Source: Apiotrichum sp. Y4204 (Eukaryota > Basidiomycota > Tremellomycetes > Trichosporonales > Trichosporonaceae). Taken from it: a stretch of DNA of 64,000 nt. Below are positions 35,312-45,212 of the stretch, piece after piece. A model generated the notes under the pieces. That model was not told the DNA's origin. It saw nothing but the letters and a program-made list of their open reading frames with translations, and searched no databases. The number at the start of each line of letters is the position of its first letter. Position 1 is the first letter of the stretch. The position numbers and the translations under genes were made by a program. The stretch covers positions 496,001 to 560,000 of the forward strand of contig JAMYHL010000001.1 of the NCBI GenBank assembly GCA_025531455.1, given 5' to 3'.

Positions 35312-36791
35312 AGGAAATAGGCATGAGTCGGCGGAGGTTGGAGGGGGCACTGCATTTATCTTGATACCCGGTATGGGTGCTTAGCGCACACGCATTATGC
35401 CATTAGATACATCCACTATTTGCTATGCAAGCACCACTGTCAATTACAGGATGCTTGTCGCTTGGAATATTGAGCAAAAGGAGGGGCTGCAAGTGAGGAC
35501 GAGGCGGAGCAGTTGACAGAGGAAAGGAGGGTCTGCGAAGCTGCGAAGCTGTCGCCTGTCATTCATGCCATGCTGCACGACTGATCGCGAGGAACTGATC
35601 AACATGACTGGAATCGTGACCATAACTCCACCTCCACCCCCACCTCCGCCTCCACCCCCACTTTCAAACCCCCGTTCACCCGGCACCCACTGCCACAGAA
35701 CGTGTTTTCGGCGTTTACAATCTCCGCACCCAAGTCTCCAAACTCGCTGGTTCACACGGAGGCAATTTTTCTAAATTTGTTACCGTCATTGAACCACCTG
35801 ATCTGGTGCTTTTTTTTTCTGCGGAATGGAAAAAGATGAAAAAAGAACGACGAAAATGAATCACAATGATGGGATCGATGGCAGAGAGCACGCACATAAA
35901 GACGGACAGCGCTGGCTGGTCGAGGCGGAGTGTTACGGGGTAGTTTTACCTCCCTAGGACAAGATTTGGTCGTCATTGCAGCTATCGTAGACATGCAGAC
36001 AGAAGCGTAGCGCCCTATAGGAGACATATGAGAACGTTGCTGCTCCGACATAACGGACCGAGAGGCACAGAATGCAGCGTGATCGGGAAGCTTTTTGGCT
36101 GCAGAGGAGCCGGGTGACGCTGGCTGACTGGACCTGGCTGGTTCGCAGAGTGTGCAGAGGGAAGGCGAGCAGCGATGGCAGCGTGTGCCTGCACTGGGCA
36201 GGCTCGCTGGCTGGCTGGCAGAGTGCACCTGGCTGGCTGGCTCATAGTCGCTGGCTGCTGGCTGGCGGTCACCTGCCTGGCTGTGCCCTCTGGCTCTGCG
36301 CTCTGTGCTCCCCACTCTGGCCTGTTCAGTTAGGTGCTCACTACCAGCTTGTCTCTTCTCCTCGTCGTCTACTACAGACCCACTGCCTCTATCACTTTCG
36401 CCCCTGCGCGTACATCACAGGTCAGCACCAGCTCCTCCCCACGTAACCCCTCACAGCCGCCGGCCACCGCGCAGTCCGCGATCCCCCGCGCCGCGAGGAC
36501 CCATGCCGGCGTGAAGAAAAAAAAAGAGAGTGAGAAAAAAAGTAGACCTCGAGTGAGAGACCACTTTTTTTTCCTCTCGTTCCCTCCCATCCCGACGTCC
36601 CGTCGTACCGCTGCTGACATGATCCTCCTCGCTGTCTGACCGCGACTCGATACGTGTTTTTTGCCTCTGTTCTGCGTCTCTCGTATACGATTCGAATCCA
36701 TCTCAATCTCGGTGCGCGTACGCCTTCCCTCAACCCCGCCAACCTCTTCGGATTACGTGAATAGTAGCTCCACATAAAGGAGTCGACCACC
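35312..36791. other. Intergenic with simple repeats
   Basis: Contains a CCACCTCC-type tract at 35626-35660, a CTGG/CTGGCTGG repeat cluster at 36115-36290 and an A-rich tract around 36513-36545. The last 150 bases are a C/T-rich leader for STM1. No gene is seen. Confidence 0.5.
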
Positions 36792-38184
36792 ATGTCTGTG
36801 GTCTCCAAGAACCCCTTCGAGCTCCTCGGCGGTGCGTTGTTTGCGGCTGGGAAGAGGACGGATGGTACTGGGCAGAGATGGCAGTTGTGGATCGGGCAGT
36901 GTAACACTCGTTCAGCGGAGACTTTTGTCCGATGGTCTTCCCTCCAGAGCTGCTCATTATCTCTGCCTTTGAGCCCAAAGCCTCGACTCGTGCCCGGACT
37001 CTCCCCGCATTCAGTACTGATGTCCAGACGACGAGCCTCGCAGCTCCTCGCCCGCCCCCCAGGCTAAGGCCGCGGCCGCTGCTCCTACCAAGGAGGCTCC
37101 CAAGGCCGTCCCCGGTGCTGCCCCCAAGGGCGGCAACCGCCGTGGTGGCTACCCCCCTCGCGGTGGTCCCCGCAACGTCTACCGTGACGACCGCCCCGTT
37201 GAGGCCGCCGACCCCGGATTCGAGGGCGAGCGTGTTGGTGAGTGCTGGCAGAGATTGAGAGCCGATCGATGTGATGCCCCGCGATTCCCGCCGCGTTTGG
37301 CCAAATTGTATTCTGGCCGGAATTTCGATCTCACGACATACGATTCGCCTCTCAGTCTCGCACATCCCAATAACCTAATCACAAACTAACCCCCAGCTCC
37401 CGCCAAGAAGCCGCACCAGGGCCGTGACCGCCACACCAAGGGCCCCCGTGAGGACCGCTCGCACACCGGCCCCCGCTCGCGTGCCCCCGGCGCCGCTGGT
37501 GCTCGTGGCCCCAAGGGTGGTGCCCGTGGTGGTGCCCGTGGTGGTGCTGCCGAGCCCGCCCAGGGCGAGAAGAAGCCCGCTGAGAACTGGGGCAACGAGG
37601 AGGGCAAGGCTGAGCTGACCGGTGAGTGTAAATGACAGCTATCTCAAAATGTCCATACTAACAACCAGCCGAGACCCAGGGTGAGAAGGACGGCGCCGAG
37701 GCCGCCGCCGCCGGCGAGGAGGTTGAGGAGGTCGAGGTCGAGGAGGAGGACACCTCCAAGACCCTCGACCAGTACCTCGCTGAGCGTGCCCAGCAGGCCC
37801 TCAGCGGCAACCTCGCCAAGAAGGAGATCCGCCAGGTCTCCGCCGAGGACATCGAGGGCAAGACCTTCGAGCGTGAGGAGATGGACTTCTTCTCGGGCAA
37901 GGCCACCAAGGCCGCCGCCAACAAGGGGAAGGCTCCTAAGAAGGAGAAGATCCAGTGAGCTTCACATTTAACTGATTCAAGCTGACATCAGCATCGCCAT
38001 CGACGGCCAGTTCGCCCAGCCCGCCCGCGCTCCCCGTGGCGGTGACAGGCCCACTCGCGGCGCTCCCCGCGGTGGCCGTGGTGGCCCCCGTGGTGGCTCT
38101 GCCCCCCGTGGCGGTGCCGCCCGCGCCCCCAAGCAGGCTGCCATCAACACCAGCGATGAGTCCGCCTTCCCCTCGCTTGCCTAA
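36792..38184 (+). CDS. STM1: Stm1/SERBP1-family ribosome-preservation protein
   Basis: Five exons (36792-36831, 37028-37237, 37397-37621, 37669-37954, 37992-38184) give 317 residues. Stm1 clamps idle 80S ribosomes and shields them during starvation. The N-terminus SVVSKNPFELLGDDE is the family signature. An Ala/Lys-rich linker follows, then RGG-like repeats (GNRRGGYPPRGGPR). Next come the DRHTKGPREDRSHTG segment and ENWGNEEGKAEL of the HABP4/PAI-RBP1 domain, an acidic stretch EEVEEVEVEEED, the helix TLDQYLAERAQQALS, and a C-terminal RGG box ending ESAFPSLA. The protein is very basic at both ends. The first two introns are long (196 and 159 nt) and the others short (47 and 37). The exon 1 to exon 2 join is set by restoring the GDDE sequence. 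Confidence 0.92.
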
Positions 38185-39200
38185 GCGCGCCCTATGGGCC
38201 CATGTCATGCCCCCCGCACATGACCTTCCGTCTCTGATCGATTTGAGCATCTAGTCACTCGGTTGAGAGCGTAAACTTCAAAATGCAACTTTGAGCCATC
38301 TCTGGGTTACTACTGTCCGAGTTTGCATTTGCTACAGCGGCTGGTCAGACATATGTCGCTGATGATGGTAAACGGAGCTGGCGAGCTGGGTGATTTCTGG
38401 CAGGAGTTGAATGTCTACGAAACGGGCACAGGGTTATGAAACCGGCAGAGAGCTCGCTGCTTGGTGCTAGTTGCTGGCGTCACTTTCTCCAGATAACTTG
38501 CTCGTCATTTCATCGGCAGAAGGCAGTCTCACTTGTGCGCTATGATGACTCCGACGATCGGAGATTCAAGTGTGCTATTTGATGATGCCGGGCAGATGGT
38601 CGTGTGCCTGTTTGCAGGGTGCCACTTCATCCCGCGCGAGATCAGGAGAATCGCGGGACGCCGGACGTCGCTCTCCTGAACGTCCAAAGCTCGCGCTTCT
38701 TAAGAAATCGTGTTTAAAGCGTGTTTAAGGTTGGCTACCATGCGACCTCCACACGAAATTCATCTCAAACCCGTAGTTTTCACGTGACTTGTGCGTGAGC
38801 CTCACGCATATCCCACATTATGTGGCTCCACTGCTAATGATTCTAGGAGCCTCTAGCACATGCTCGCACAGTCTACAAGCGTCCATCGCGGCCGACGCGG
38901 AGCCATGACGTCGTGTCCCAGCGTGTCCCAACGCGGAGCAGCGCGGAGCGGGTGGGCCAGGCGCAAGGCCATCCACCACAAAAGCAGGCAGAGCACGCGT
39001 TGGGAAAGTGCTGGTGCTCGCTCCGTACTGTGCAGACACCTCCCCCACTGGCACACCACACCATTCATATCTGGCCTGACCTCCCCAATCCTAAACCCCC
39101 CCCTTCCCCCCTTCCCTTCCTGTCCCTCTCCCGACCCCATATATACATTGCATCCTCTCCATCACCCACCAACACTGCATACTCCCACTACACACACAAC
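38185..39200. other. Intergenic and SIS1 promoter
   Basis: About 1 kb with no gene. The SIS1 core promoter with a TATA box is at its right end. Confidence 0.5.
39139..39146 (+). promoter_or_regulatory. TATA box of SIS1
   Basis: ATATATAC 55 bases before the SIS1 start codon, followed by a C/A-rich leader. Confidence 0.6.
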
Positions 39201-40740
39201 ATGGTGAACAACACCGAGTACTACAAGGTGCGTTTATTGAGCTCGGCACGGCATGGCGCATGGCGAGAGTTTGGCTGCGGCACTGTGGCAGCTGGATGCC
39301 GCTGTGGCACCAAGCACACTTCGGAACACCCAGCACGCGACCGCGCCGACGGGCACTTGGGCGGCTTGCATGCGTCCAACGGTGTTGTTGGCGGGACGCA
39401 TTGTCGCGCCATCTCGACTAGATGTTAGGGAATCGCCGACCAGCCATCGCATCATCCCGCCCAACCGCTTGTTACCAGCCTGCGTACCCTCCCGTAAACA
39501 ATGGAATCCGCTCACACTGCAGACGCTCGGCATCAGCAAAGACGCTTCCGAGGCGGAAATCAAGAAGGCGTACCGCAAGGAGTCGCTAAAATGGCACCCG
39601 GACAAGAACGCGGGCGACAAGCGCGCTCTCGCAGAGGAGAAGTTTAAGAAGGTATGTCGGAACTGACCAGAATAATACTGACTTCCAGATCGGAGAGGCG
39701 TATGAAGTTCTCTCGGACCCCGACAAGCGCTCCGTCTATGACCAGTTCGGCGAGGAGGGCCTCAAGGGCGGAGGCCCGCCGGGCGGCGGCGGCGGCGGTT
39801 TCAGCGCCGGCGGCTTCCCTGGCGGAGGCGGCGGCGGATACTCGTTCCACGCCCAGGACCCCAACGACATCTTCAAGTGAGTTACAGCGGTGTATATATG
39901 CGCTTCACAAACTGACATTCTAGCGCGTTCTTCTCATCGATGGGCGGCGGCGGAGGCGGCGGTGACCCCTTCGGCGGTGGTGGTGCCTCGTTCGGCGGCG
40001 GCGGCGGTCCCCGTGTACGCACGACGCGCATGGGCGGCGGGATGCCCGGAATGGGCGGCATGGGCGGCATGGGTGGCATGCCCGGTATGGGCGGTATGGG
40101 TGGTGGCATGGGCGGCGGCCGGGGCGGCATGGGCGGCATGCCTGGCGGCTTTGGCGGCGGCGAGCCGTCGTCTCCCCCTCCCCCACCCCAGGAGATCGTC
40201 AAGCCGCTTGCTCTCACCCTCGAGGAGCTGTACAAGGGCGGCACGAAGCGGCTGAAGCTCACGCGCCACCTGCGCAACGGGTCGACCGAGGAGAAGATTC
40301 TCGAGGTCGCGTACAAGGCTGGCTGGAAGAAGGGCACCAAGATCAAGTTTGCCGGCGCAGGCAACGAGGACGAGTACGGCCAGTCGCAGACTGTGACGTT
40401 TGTTGTCGAGGAGAAGCCGAACCCGCGATTCGAGCGCGACGGCGACGACCTGATCATCAAGCTCAACATTACGCTTTCGCAGGCGCTGCTCGGCCCCGAC
40501 GGCGGCGGCTCAATCACCAAGGAGGTGGAGCAGCTCGACGGCCGCAGGATAAAGGTCTCGCTGCCCGCCGGCCAGATTGTCCAGCCGGGCCAGGAGACGC
40601 GCATCACGGGCGAGGGCATGCCCGTGTCCAAGGCCGGCTCGATCAAGAAGAAGGGCGACATGATCGTCCGCTGGAACGTCGTCTTCCCCAAGTCGCTCAC
40701 CCCGCCTCAGAAGGAGGAGCTGCGCAAGGTGCTCGGCTAA
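39201..40740 (+). CDS. SIS1: Type II Hsp40 co-chaperone Sis1
   Basis: Four exons (39201-39227, 39523-39651, 39689-39876, 39924-40740) give 386 residues. It is the J-domain partner of cytosolic Hsp70. The J domain occupies residues 1-75, with the HPD triad at 34-36. A Gly/Phe-rich region follows. Next is an unusually Gly/Met-rich region (repeated [10 protein letters not shown] words) corresponding to the G/M segment of yeast Sis1. The C-terminal half has the two beta-barrel substrate domains, starting at [21 protein letters not shown] and including [14 protein letters not shown] and [18 protein letters not shown]. No Cys-rich zinc domain is present, which makes it type II. The first intron is 295 nt, the longest in the window, and follows only nine codons. 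The other introns are 37 and 47 nt. Confidence 0.96.
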
Positions 40741-41130
40741 GCGAGGAGAACACGCTCAGCGCCGCATGCGCTTAATCCGTGCGACTCCGCCCGCCCGGCC
40801 GCCCCGTATCTTCATGCCCGGCCGACATCGGAGACCATCTCTACCGCCTTGTCGTGGCCGCATCGCCACATTCAGGCTAAGACAATAGATTGTAGTAAAA
40901 AGGGCGCCGAACCCTCAGCGGCAATGTAACAGTGCAAAGAAATGCGAAATGAGCAGCAGCAGAGTGCGGAGGTGCAGAGCATGATGAAGCATGTCCCAAA
41001 CTTGTTCTTGCTCGTTCTCCACAGAATCGGATCTGCAAACACAATACTTCATACTTAATGCAACAGTGGAGCGAACGCGTCGCTTCGTCTCTCCACGACT
41101 ACGATGCTATATACTAACAACTCTCGCACC
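40741..41130. other. Convergent 3' region SIS1/LST8
   Basis: 390 bases between two converging genes. It should contain both polyadenylation regions. Nothing else is seen. Confidence 0.5.
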
Positions 41131-42370
41131 CTAGGCAAGGTTAATGTCATTCAACGCGCAGCACACGGTTGCGCGGTGGTGTCCATCATACTGGCGCACC
41201 GTCTCGCCCGTCGCGAGGTCCCACAACCGCGCGGCGTGGTCAGACGACGCGGTGACGAGGTACGCCGAGTCGGCGGAGAAGGCCGCGTCCCACACCCAGC
41301 GCTGATGTCCCTCAAGCGTGCGCTCGAGGGTGTACTCGTAGTCCTTTGTGGACCAGAGCTTGACGGTCGTGTCAGCCGAGCATGTCGCGAGGTGACGCGT
41401 ATCAGGAGAGAGCAGGCAGCGGGTAATGTACTTTGAGTGCGCGAGAAACGATGTGACGGGCACAAGCGAGGTGGTGTCGGACCCGGACTGGATCCGCCAT
41501 ACGAAGACTGTGCCATTGTTGTTGCCCGCCACAAGCGTCCCACCATCCGACGCGATCGAGACACTGCGGATCGGCACGTCCTCGGCCGGCACGAGCTCGT
41601 GCGTGCACGTGTTCTCCCCCAGGTCCCAGATCTTGACGCTGCCCAGCTGGTCGCAGCTGATCAGCTCGCCCTGGTTTGGGTGGATCACGACGTCGTTCAC
41701 CATTGTCCCCTCGTGCCGGTACGTCCGCTGAACCTGCCCCGTTCTGCCGTCAGTGAGTGCTATAGATACAAGTACGCACCGAGTGTCCCACACCTTTACG
41801 GTGCCGTCTTCGCTTCCTGTCACAATCCACTTGCCCTGCGCGCTGTACTGCAGCGCCGTCACGTTGCCAGTGTGCCCGTCCAGGCTCATGATCGGGGTAT
41901 TAGACTGTGATGGGATGTCCCATATCCTGTAAAGTCAGTAGATGCCTTTCATAGTGAGTAAGGGCGGTTATCTGGAACACAGAACACGCCTCTCACTGCT
42001 AACAAAGCACGGGATGGATTCAGTTCCGGTCCTCGCGGCAGGACACCTCAAGCTCGCCACGCACCTTACAGCACTGTGCCCCGCGGCCGCGAGATACACT
42101 TTATCGGGGCTGATCGCGAGCCTGTTGACCTGTTTCTTACCCCGTCAGCTCTCCCCCTTTTTCATTCTCACCCATTGCGGCTGCAGCGGGATCTGGCGGT
42201 AACAGATACCGCTCCACGCCTCCCAGAACCGGATTGTGTGGTCGTCTGCCGTCAGAGCTGTTTGTTGTATCTCGCAACTCACATCCAGCCGTACACAGGA
42301 CGACGCTCATCTCGGACGCCTGCTGCCCGACCGCGTCGGAGTGGTACGGCGCCTGCTGCTGCGCGGGCAT
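41131..42370 (-). CDS. LST8: WD40 protein Lst8, TOR complex subunit
   Basis: Five minus-strand exons (42370-42283, 42245-42172, 42129-42065, 41926-41780, 41743-41131) give 328 residues. Lst8 is a seven-bladed propeller that binds the kinase domain of TOR in both TORC1 and TORC2. After a 20-residue Gln/Ala-rich start, the blades follow in order. Recognisable segments are DDHTIRFWEAWSGIC, VNRLAISPDKVYLAAAGH, WDIPSQSNTPIMSLDGHTGNV, SEDGTVKVWDTRTGQVQRTYRHEG, VIHPNQGELISCDQLGSVKIWDL, SADTTVKLWS and SSDHAARLWDLATGE. These are near-diagnostic for Lst8. Introns are 37, 42, 138 and 36 nt. The gene converges on SIS1. Confidence 0.95.
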
Positions 42371-42871
42371 TGTCGATGGGGACGGAACGGAGTGTGGTGA
42401 TGGATCAGATGGGCTGAAATGCAGATCGAGACTGGTGTGAGGTCACCGTGTGGAGGACGGTGAACGGCACAGTGTAGCGGATGCAGAAGTCGTTGACGCC
42501 CCCAGGATATATTCACTCACGTCTGACCTCATCCGCACGTGAGTGTCCTTCAGATCACCCCCTCCATGCCGTTCTGTTCTATCGGTTAAAGGTATTAATC
42601 GGGGACATTCACAACGTGAAGCGATCCATGGGCGATTCGCACGCAAGACCTGGGACCGAGAACTGACAAACCTCGGACATGACTAACTTCCTTTTCCTCA
42701 TGTGCGCTGAAACCCACTCATTCTCGTTACCCGGATCCCCCCGCGGATAGCGAGCAACGCAAAGTCTGGCTCCATCTGGGGATCACCTGACACTCGCTGA
42801 CATCTGGCACTGATTAACAAGCACTAAGACTATAACTTTGACTGTGCGTCCCGGACCATGAACGTGTACGA
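42371..42871. other. LST8 upstream region
   Basis: About 500 bases before the LST8 start (read on the minus strand), expected to hold its promoter. No other feature is seen. Confidence 0.45.
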
Positions 42872-43051
42872 ATGCCGACCAGGCTTCCCCGACCGCGAGA
42901 CCTCCTTTCCTATCTCCTCGAGATCCACCCCGGCGCGCCTTTCAACCCTCGTCCAGAGGTGAATGCCTGGGACAACAAGGACATTGTCAAGGCCGCCAAG
43001 GATACCGACACTAAGCATTCAGCTATCAATAACTATGTGCAATACTTCTAA
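42872..43051 (+). CDS. Possible small protein (59 residues)
   Basis: Short frame starting MPTRLPRPRDLL and ending NNYVQYF with TAA at 43049. The second half (EVNAWDNKDIVKAAKDTD) has normal protein composition and GC-ending codons, unlike the surrounding spacer. A stop lies 33 bases upstream in frame, so either this is a complete tiny gene or the last exon of one whose upstream part I cannot find. The GTGCGT just before it could also be a donor site. It would converge with the Cys/His-rich gene next door. No family is recognised. Confidence 0.3.
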   Translation: MPTRLPRPRDLLSYLLEIHPGAPFNPRPEVNAWDNKDIVKAAKDTDTKHSAINNYVQYF

Positions 43052-43085
43052 CGCGGTGCTTCCATACAAACGCGACTGGAAGTCC

Positions 43086-43573
43086 TCAGCAACGAATGTG
43101 GTACGTCTTGCGCTTGGGCATGTTGCGGGCCGGGAGGAAGCCCATATCGCGCCGGCAGAAGAAACACACCATCGTGGGATTGTGGTCGATAACCGCGCAG
43201 ACGGGATAGTGGGTGACTGGAGTCAGCCTGACACACGATACAGCGACCAACGCCCGGCATTCTGGTGCGTCCGCGGAGATCCGGGGCACGTCCACAGCGC
43301 GCGCTCCTCCGCGAGCAGTTGGTCCGCCGAGGGAAGTATCTCCACAGAGGCTGTCTCTGAGTCGGAACAGCCCGCCACTTGGGGTGTATCGGCGGCGGCG
43401 GCGGGTGTCTTGCACCATGCCTGGTGGGGGTTTTCGAGAACACAGTTGGCCGCAGTCGAGTTGACGTCGGCTGTGGTGCTCATTGTGGCGGGCTTGTCGG
43501 GCGCTGTAGTCTCACTCGACGTTGAGCCGCTGTGGCAGGCTGAGAGCGTCGGTTCGTTGATTGTCTTGGTCAT
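43086..43573 (-). CDS. Small Cys/His-rich protein, possible zinc-binding fold
   Basis: Two minus-strand exons (43573-43252, 43216-43086) joined across a 35-nt intron give 150 residues. The first 85 residues are Ser/Thr/Ala-rich. The C-terminal 60 carry regularly placed metal-ligand residues in the order W.CPGS..H, HYPVC, CFFCRR and YHIRC. The last Cys is the C-terminal residue. The intron has a weak GTTGGT donor but a good CTGAC branch site and TCCAG acceptor. Without the splice, both halves run into stops in the wrong frame just where the motif continues. I do not recognise the family. A start 54 bases further upstream (43627) is also possible. Confidence 0.45.
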
Positions 43574-44419
43574 TGTTGGCTTGGAGGTACTGATATCTGA
43601 AGAACTTCGGGGTGGGAAGGGAAGCAATGGAGGCCTAAGAGATCAGCTAATAAGTGGAATGACTGTGAGCTGCACTTTTGATCGTCAGTGGCATCACCGC
43701 GAGCATCACATCATGGGAAACATCACTGTGGGACGTGGGACGTGAGGTGGGATGAGAGATGGATGAGGGATGGATGACTCGTCTGCAGGCATGCACACAC
43801 GAGACGCCCTTTTGATCGCCGATAGCCCTCAACGGCCGTTCGGCACGGGTCAGAAATCGGATTGTTTCACATCACGTTGCGAGAGAGTGTGTGTGCGAAA
43901 GCGTTTGGTCTTCACTTACACTGTATGTACGTCGTAGATAGATGCCGCATATCTGGTCGGGGAGCACTGTACTGTAGAAGAGATCACTGTGTGCGGATAC
44001 AGGACTGTCACACACCAAATCGGATCCTGCTGGTCTACTTGTCCGCCATCACATATGTCATTGAGTCCCACACGTTAGACCGGCTGTAAGGTTGCTGCTA
44101 CCTATGATCGCGACGTACACTGCCGGTGAAGACTGCAGGGATCTCGCACACCAAGTTGGAGTCTGCTGGTCTATCTGGCTATCGCACAGGTCATCGAGGT
44201 TCAGATTACACCAGCTACATCTTTCATTAAACTATATTTCGTTCAGCTCGCGACTCGATTCTCCTCGCACTGACGCACCCGACACACAGGAAGAATGCAA
44301 CAAAGAAAATTCCCACATTCAAACATGTCTTTAAATGTCACAAGCACGTCCCTCGTGCCCTCGCCATCAATCCGCCCTCCTCCACTCTCACTCTACCCTC
44401 TCAAAAAGCGGCTGTCGTC
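43574..44419. other. Intergenic between the Cys/His-rich gene and tRNA-Tyr
   Basis: No gene is seen. It contains similar sentences of DNA at 44020-44060 and 44150-44195 (CACACCAA.TcGGA/TTGGAgTC.TGCTGGTCTA), an imperfect direct repeat of about 30 bases spaced by about 130. Confidence 0.4.
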
Positions 44420-44510
44420 CTCTCAATAGCTCAGTTGGTAGAGCGCCGGACTGTAACTGATACCTCAACCTCATATCCGTCGGTCCCCTGTTCGAATCAG
44501 GGTTGGGAGA
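44420..44510 (+). tRNA. tRNA-Tyr (anticodon GTA), with intron
   Basis: Full cloverleaf. The acceptor stem CTCTCAA (44420-44426) pairs with TTGGGAG (44503-44509), with discriminator A44510. The D stem is GCTC/GAGC. The anticodon stem is CCGGA/TCCGT with anticodon GTA at 44453-44455. The T arm is CCCTG-TTCGAAT-CAGGG. The C1-G72 pair is the eukaryotic tRNA-Tyr identity element. An 18-nt intron (44457-44474) follows base 37, the standard position. The first anticodon-stem pair (C27-U43) is mismatched. Confidence 0.93.
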
Positions 44511-45212
44511 AGGAGCAGCGTCTAGCCGATGCTGTGACACCTTTTTCATCGTTGGTGTCGGCGGGAAAGGGCCGTGGGCGGTTGTAGACGGTCGTGGACG
44601 CCAAGATTGGGATGTGAGACTTGTGGGGGTACTTGGGAGGATGAGCCATATCATAGAGTGCAGTCGCAGTGCACGAAGGTGGCGTGTCCTGTTCTGAATG
44701 CCCACCTGGCCTCCGTCCGCAGTGATGAAGGTGCAATGACCTTTCACTCAATCGTGGGCGGGGGGGATTTGCGGATGGTGATGTTCCACAATCTGCGTCG
44801 GAACGCCGATCTATTCCTGTCCATTTAAATGACTGTTATCATGCTTGTCTAAGATCTAAGATCTAAGACCTGACGATCATGCAGATCACTCCCTTCTAGC
44901 CCTAGCCTCCAACTAGACACCACGTGGCTCCATTACACCCGGGTACCCGGGTACCCTGGAGTGAGTGTGGCGGAGCCACAATGTGGCTTTGATACAGTCT
45001 GCCAATGATGTGCAAGTGGCATGCCTCTCGATGCAACCATTCTGGAGCTCCAATTGAGATTAGATTCATTCCCAGTGCAATGTCCTACTACTATGCTAGA
45101 TCTATTAATGCGCTACTAAACATGCAAGTGGTACAGCTCGTTCCGCTTGGGCCTGGCCAAGATCCAGGCACTTTTGTGTCGCTAAATTCCAATGTTCACG
45201 TCCGCCGGCCAC
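44511..45212. other. Intergenic with hairpin
   Basis: Lies downstream of tRNA-Tyr and of the 3' end of the exporter gene. It includes a T5 run near 44541 that may end tRNA transcription, a triple ATCTAAG repeat at about 44850-44868, and the inverted repeat described at 44924-44979. Confidence 0.5.
44924..44979. repeat. Inverted repeat around a GGGTACCC core
   Basis: GTGGCTCC (44924-44931) and GGAGCCAC (44972-44979) are exact inverted copies. ACAC and GTGT pair just inside. The centre is ACCCGGGTACCCGGGTACCC, itself self-complementary. It could form a hairpin of about 56 nt. Confidence 0.6.

Noticed and set aside
34127..35350. A 407-codon minus-strand frame
   Set aside because: Antisense shadow of the last exon of the same gene, with no domain of its own.
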